The notes beneath the pieces were generated by a model. The model was given only the letters and a program-made list of their open reading frames with translations. It made no database searches and was not told where the DNA came from. Below are positions 59,566 through 64,000 of a stretch of 64,000 nucleotides of DNA, piece by piece. The DNA comes from JBAZLV01 sp041650055 (GTDB lineage: Bacteria; Nitrospirota; UBA9217): NCBI GenBank assembly GCA_041650055.1, contig JBAZLV010000001.1, positions 62,001 to 126,000 on the forward strand, read 5' to 3'. The position numbers and the translations under genes are program-made. How positions within the stretch are numbered: position 1 is the stretch's first letter; every line of letters starts with the position of its first letter.

Positions 59566-62500
59566 ATGAATGCAGCATATTTCAGAGTCCGGAAGATACT
59601 GTTTTGCACATGCTGTTTATTCCTGACTGTCTCTTTTTCTCACGCACAGACCGTGCTGACGGATCTTCAAATAGCGTATTACAGTCCTGAAGGTGAAAAC
59701 AGCGTTCAAGCACAGATTCAGATTATTTTTAATAAACCACTTATTCCATCCGGTACTTCTGATGCCAATCGAGCACACGAGATACTGTCTCATTTTAAGG
59801 TAACGCCTGTTTCAGAAGGCGTTTTCCGCTTTCTGGGCGCGAATACCGTGATATATGAATCAAAATATGCTCTTGCCCCGGCTACCGAATATCATGTACG
59901 CATCACAAAGGGAATAAAAGCACTTGATGGAAGCGCCCTCAAATCCAGCTTTTCATGGTCATTCCGGACTCCCGGTCCCCGTATTCTTTACGTCACTCCT
60001 CAAAATCTTGACCATGCTGTTCTTGATCAGGAAATTACTGTCGTTTCCAGTCAGCCGCTTGATACTGCTTCATTGAATGAACATGTCCGGTTTGTGGAAG
60101 ATCGGCCTTCTGTCCAGGAGGAATCAATACCTTTCGAAATTACAACATCTCCTGAGAATGCAAAAAGAAACCGCTTATTAAAGACCAATCAGCACGAATT
60201 TCGTTATAGTATCAAGCCTGTTTCCCAGCTTAAAACGGATACGCGCTATTCGGTTACGATTAAGGCAGGAGTGCGCGGAATCCAGGGAAACCTCAGAACT
60301 CCTGCAGATGTTACCGCGTCATTCAAGACATTTAGTCCGTTTCGTTTTCTAAAAATGGAACGGAAATACGATGCTCCGAGTAATCTGAATGCATCCTATG
60401 AACTTATTTTTACCAATGGTGTTACCTTGCAGGAAATGAATCAGCGTACGGTTTTGAAGGAAGGCAAGGCAACATTTACGAACAAACTGATCGGTCTCTT
60501 TGAAAGAGTTACCAAAAACCAAAATAAAAAACAGATTCAAGCTTCCTCCGATCATGCGCTCTTTTCCGTACATGAAAACGCTGTTAAAATCAATAACACC
60601 TATCTTCATGCTGACAAAGACTACGAAATTTCACTGGAAAAGGACCTGACCGACATCTATGGACAAAAACTTGAAAATTCCCAGCAGGTCCGGTTTCATT
60701 CGGGAAGTTTACAGCCGGCAATTTTTGTTCCTGAATCCCTCTATCGTATTTCCCGGAAAGACGACCCCCTTATACAGATCGAGGTGCAGGCAATCGAGAA
60801 GCTGCTCGGGAAAATATCAACGGTAAACCCCATTGATCTTCTTGGTGTTCATCTTCCAAAGGACCTCCGTGCTCTTGCACAACGGATAAAAGGCGAATAT
60901 GAAACGTTTCCAGGAGCACGAGAGAAAAACAAGCAGGAGCGGCATGAGATCAATCTCAAGCCGAAACTGAATCAAGACGGTTTTGGTGCGGTACTGTATG
61001 ATTTTTATGCTCCTGAAGAAGGGAAACGTCAAAGTTACCCGGATGGTGAACACGTGCATCACACCGGCCTCTTATTCCGAACCGATCTTGATGTGCACGT
61101 TAAAATTTCACCACAAGATGGAATCGTGTTCGTCACAAGCCTGACAACCGGGGAACCGCAGCTAGGTGCTAAGGTTTCAATCCATCGAACAGATACAAAA
61201 CAACCTTGTGCATCCGGAATAACTGATTCCCGAGGCGTCTTTCTGCTGAACAGCAAAGAGATGCTTGTTTGTTTAAGACAGGGGAAAAATAAACGGTCAA
61301 AGCAAACAAGAGAAGAAGGGCAGGGAAATACAGATTTTGAATTACGATATGCAAAGGATATACGGAGCACTCTTTCTCTGATCGTGACAAAAGGTTCTGA
61401 CTGGACTTTTCTGCAAATCAATCCGGACAATGCGAATGCAGCGCACTTGGATTCCAGTATTTCCTCTGCATGGGAAGATACCGAGGCGGTTCCTGCGGGA
61501 ATGATCTTTTCCGATCATGCTGTGTACCGTCCTGGTGATACAGTGGAACTGAAAGGAATCGCACGATACCGTTCCTTCGGAACATTGAACAAGGAAGTTA
61601 ATGCACAGTTCGATGTTGCATTGCATAATCCTGATGGAACACGAATGAAATTGAATCCTGTTCTGTCAAATGAGTTTGGAACGTTTTCGATCAAGGTGCC
61701 GATCAGAAAATATTTCGTATCCGGTCCCTATACCATCATTGCAACTTCAAGGAAAACACGATTAAAATACCAGGGTAGCTTTGAGGTAGCTCACTTATAT
61801 TCTCATGTGAATGTTCACATGGTTGCTAATAAATCCATAATTCTGCCTGGAGAAAAGCTCCACATTCTTATCGATGCCGACTCCCATGTGGCTGCTCCTC
61901 GTGCGGATTCTGAAGCAACGATAAAAATAACCGGAAAACAGGTGAGTGTGCACCCCAAAGGCTGGAATGATTTCCATTTCGGTATTCCGGAATCAATACA
62001 TCGGGAGTTGTACGGCAAAGAACCGTCGATCCAGGATCAAACGAACGAAATTATTCTTAATTCTCAAGGAAAATCTTCTTATACGCCTTCTCTCTCCATG
62101 CAGGGGATTCACACTCCTATTGAATATAGTTTTGATCTCGTCGTAAGAGATTCTCAAGGACAATCTGCGACTGCTTCAGCAAAGACAACCGTGTTCCCCC
62201 ATCCCCTGCTTGCTGGCATGAAGATACGCGAGAAATTCGGAAAAGCCAGGAAACGGATTGAAGTATTACTTATTGTTGTCGATCCGGACGGTAAGCCGCA
62301 GCCGGGTGTTCCCCTGGTTCTTACATTGAAAAGAAGACACATTGAAATGCATTCGGGACAAGAGTCTTCCTCCATGAAAATTGAAGAAACGGATGCCGAT
62401 AGTTGTGAAGTTATGAGCTCCGAAAAGCCTGTTACATGCGTTCTTATGCCGCCTTCCGCAGGATCTTATGTTATTCAGGCAGGATTCAAGGAGAATCCTC

Positions 62501-64000
62501 AACCAGGAACGGAAGTAAGGCGAACATTTTATGCGCTCGGCCGTGAAACAGGAGCCCTGCATGCAAAACAGGATCATCATATTGAGATTTTGTTTGATAA
62601 GGAAACGTATGCCCCGGGTGAAACAGCGCGTGCACTGATCCAATCTCCGTATCCCGCCGCAGAAATGCTTTTTACCATAGAACGGGAAAAGTTCCTTTTC
62701 AAGAAAAGAGGAATTGTAGAAGGCGGGATTTCTGTCGTTGAATTCAAGGTTACCCGTGAAATGATTCCAAACTGTTATGCAGGGGTAATACTTGTTCCTA
62801 AAGGATTGGCGTCTTCAGAAACACAGAATGACCACTCTATTAAAACAGGTTATGCTCCGTTTAGGGTTTCCCTGGACGAAAAAAAAGTTCGGGTGCTTGT
62901 TGTGCAAAAAAACAAGCAGGTAAAGCCAGGAGAAAGTATCCGGGTGGATTTCGAAACACTGGATCAAGGAGGCAAGCCGGTATCCGCGGAACTTGCAGTC
63001 ATGGTTTTTGATGAGGCTGTTCATGCATTACGCGAGCAGGATTTCCCTGATGTTCTTGCTTCAGTCTATGCAAACCGCGGCCTTTCCATGAGAACATTTG
63101 ACAACAGGTATGTCAAGGGAGATCAGATCGTTTCTGATGTGGTTCCTTTTCCGGGTGAAAAAAATAAAGTTTCCGCTTCTCGGCAACGAGTGTTTCGGGA
63201 TAGTGCTTATTATCACCCCTCACTGGTTACGGGGCAGGATGGAAAAGCCTCGGTTCAATTCACTCTCCCGAATAATCCTGCACAGTGGAGAATGGTGGCT
63301 GTCGCAATTACCAGGGATGACAAGTTTGGTTATGGATCGTCCGGCATAGCGGTGCCATTGCCACTTCTGGGGCAGCCAATGATTCCTGAATTTGTACGAT
63401 CAGGAGATATATTTCAGCTTGGAGTGCCTATCCAGCTTGCTGAAGGTATACAGGGAGAGGTGATTGTTTCAACCGCGCTTTCGGAAAACGGTCCCATTCT
63501 GTTTTCAGATTTTAAAAATGAGTTCCGTTCCGCTGTCTCTCTTGCTGGAGGAGAACAGAAAACAGTCATGATTCCGTGTGTAGCAAGAACCAAAGGAACT
63601 GCCGTACTGACCATTACGGCGCAGGTAAAAGGGAAGAACAAAGACGACGATTCTGTAACCTTCCAGCAATTCATGCCGGTTTCTTTCCCGGTTTATGATA
63701 CGGTTTTTTCCAAGACAACGATTATCTCGGGAGAGATTGAGAAAGAACATCATGAAAAAATAACGATACCTGAATCGCGGGTCAAACCTGATGCCGGCGG
63801 ACTTGAGATATCGCTTGCAAGTACTGCATTCTCGCAGCTGGATGAGAGCGTTCGTTATCAGCTTCAGGATTCGGATCATGGTCTTGAACAGATCACAAGC
63901 CTCTTGCTCGTTCTCATGCAATCGCAGGATTTCTGGAAAAGATCGAAGATAAATGTGCCTGGAGAAAAATCTATTATTCAAGAAAAACTGGAAGCCCTTC
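59566..64000 (+). CDS. Alpha-2-macroglobulin-like secreted protein, partial (runs past window end)
   Basis: An open frame of 1478 codons with no stop before the window end. I read the start at the ATG at 59566, after GGAAGAGG. An N-terminal signal sequence (about 8-31, ILFCTCCLFLTVSFSHA) has no lipobox at the expected place. Ig/macroglobulin-like beta domains fill most of the protein, for example KETYAPGETARALIQSP. The A2M signature lies at about 1220-1255 (GKASVQFTLPNNPAQWRMVA). At about 1438-1442, where thioester members have GCxEQ, the sequence is HGLEQ, so the reactive cysteine is absent. Such proteins are thought to trap proteases in the periplasm; a thioester-free form would use the bait-region mechanism only. 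Confidence 0.9.
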   Translation, partial: MNAAYFRVRKILFCTCCLFLTVSFSHAQTVLTDLQIAYYSPEGENSVQAQIQIIFNKPLIPSGTSDANRAHEILSHFKVTPVSEGVFRFLGANTVIYESKYALAPATEYHVRITKGIKALDGSALKSSFSWSFRTPGPRILYVTPQNLDHAVLDQEITVVSSQPLDTASLNEHVRFVEDRPSVQEESIPFEITTSPENAKRNRLLKTNQHEFRYSIKPVSQLKTDTRYSVTIKAGVRGIQGNLRTPADVTASFKTFSPFRFLKMERKYDAPSNLNASYELIFTNGVTLQEMNQRTVLKEGKATFTNKLIGLFERVTKNQNKKQIQASSDHALFSVHENAVKINNTYLHADKDYEISLEKDLTDIYGQKLENSQQVRFHSGSLQPAIFVPESLYRISRKDDPLIQIEVQAIEKLLGKISTVNPIDLLGVHLPKDLRALAQRIKGEYETFPGAREKNKQERHEINLKPKLNQDGFGAVLYDFYAPEEGKRQSYPDGEHVHHTGLLFRTDLDVHVKISPQDGIVFVTSLTTGEPQLGAKVSIHRTDTKQPCASGITDSRGVFLLNSKEMLVCLRQGKNKRSKQTREEGQGNTDFELRYAKDIRSTLSLIVTKGSDWTFLQINPDNANAAHLDSSISSAWEDTEAVPAGMIFSDHAVYRPGDTVELKGIARYRSFGTLNKEVNAQFDVALHNPDGTRMKLNPVLSNEFGTFSIKVPIRKYFVSGPYTIIATSRKTRLKYQGSFEVAHLYSHVNVHMVANKSIILPGEKLHILIDADSHVAAPRADSEATIKITGKQVSVHPKGWNDFHFGIPESIHRELYGKEPSIQDQTNEIILNSQGKSSYTPSLSMQGIHTPIEYSFDLVVRDSQGQSATASAKTTVFPHPLLAGMKIREKFGKARKRIEVLLIVVDPDGKPQPGVPLVLTLKRRHIEMHSGQESSSMKIEETDADSCEVMSSEKPVTCVLMPPSAGSYVIQAGFKENPQPGTEVRRTFYALGRETGALHAKQDHHIEILFDKETYAPGETARALIQSPYPAAEMLFTIEREKFLFKKRGIVEGGISVVEFKVTREMIPNCYAGVILVPKGLASSETQNDHSIKTGYAPFRVSLDEKKVRVLVVQKNKQVKPGESIRVDFETLDQGGKPVSAELAVMVFDEAVHALREQDFPDVLASVYANRGLSMRTFDNRYVKGDQIVSDVVPFPGEKNKVSASRQRVFRDSAYYHPSLVTGQDGKASVQFTLPNNPAQWRMVAVAITRDDKFGYGSSGIAVPLPLLGQPMIPEFVRSGDIFQLGVPIQLAEGIQGEVIVSTALSENGPILFSDFKNEFRSAVSLAGGEQKTVMIPCVARTKGTAVLTITAQVKGKNKDDDSVTFQQFMPVSFPVYDTVFSKTTIISGEIEKEHHEKITIPESRVKPDAGGLEISLASTAFSQLDESVRYQLQDSDHGLEQITSLLLVLMQSQDFWKRSKINVPGEKSIIQEKLEAL

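Noticed and set aside
1..64000. CRISPR array, rRNA operon, prophage or replication origin
   Set aside because: No regularly spaced direct repeats, rRNA-like sequence, phage structural genes or clustered DnaA boxes were seen on reading both strands.

Overview
The window reads as one contiguous chromosomal segment of a Gram-negative, probably anaerobic or facultatively anaerobic bacterium. The evidence is an outer-membrane lipoprotein export system (LolC/LolD), a large signal-peptide-bearing barrel protein, type IV pilus genes, a soluble group 3b [NiFe] hydrogenase, the C5 (glutamyl-tRNA) heme pathway with a CcsA/HemX-type protein, GlnD, and two sigma-54 activators. The gene order lysS-lolC-lolD, ccsA-hemA-hemC-hemD-hemB and pilB-pilT-pilC-pilS-pilR resembles Desulfobacterota/Geobacter-like and Nitrospirota-like genomes. 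That placement is inference from gene order; no rRNA is present to fix it.

Layout. 1-1.9 kb: the start-proximal part of a chemotaxis receptor (its C-terminus lies outside the window) and a fragment of an aldo/keto reductase. 1.95-6.4 kb, minus strand: a five-gene operon for a sulfhydrogenase-type NADP-linked hydrogenase (beta, gamma, delta, alpha, maturation protease). 6.48-7.79 kb: an intact IS256-family element with a perfect 8-bp target duplication, sitting between that operon and recG. 7.8-14.2 kb: recG, a coiled-coil protein, prepilin peptidase, and a histidine kinase/NtrC-type regulator pair. 14.2-20.9 kb: an accessory-rich stretch in which vapBC, an AbrB/Doc-Fic toxin-antitoxin pair and an AT-rich leucine-rich-repeat protein are interleaved with ligA and nfo. 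The LRR gene is bounded by a hairpin-rich repeat on one side and a degenerate integron attC-like hairpin on the other. 20.9-36.8 kb: mostly housekeeping genes (two radical SAM enzymes, a PHP phosphoesterase, a TPR protein, MltD, QueE, an alginate-export-like barrel, an RqcH/NFACT protein, MazG, GlnD, PolA, a flavin reductase), plus a HEPN-like hypothetical. 36.85 kb: tRNA-Thr(CGU). 37.1-40.2 kb: pgsA, an HTH protein, a PDZ/radical SAM protein and aroE. 40.3-47.7 kb: pilB, pilT, pilC, pilS, pilR. 48-54 kb: a CBS-domain membrane protein, purC, lysS, lolC, a small membrane protein and lolD. 54.1-59.5 kb: the heme operon. 59.6-64 kb: an alpha-2-macroglobulin-like protein that continues past the window end.

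How the parts work together. HydBGDA and its protease would make a cytoplasmic enzyme exchanging electrons between H2 and NAD(P)H. The pil genes supply the motor and platform of type IV pili, with PilD at 10.7 kb and PilSR as the sigma-54 circuit, but no pilin gene is in the window. The heme operon covers the steps from glutamyl-tRNA to uroporphyrinogen III. The best candidate for an undescribed system is the LRR protein at 18.75-20.74 kb with its cassette-like boundaries, in a neighbourhood holding two toxin-antitoxin pairs. The most unusual gene-structure observation is lolD, whose only well-placed start codon appears to be AUA.
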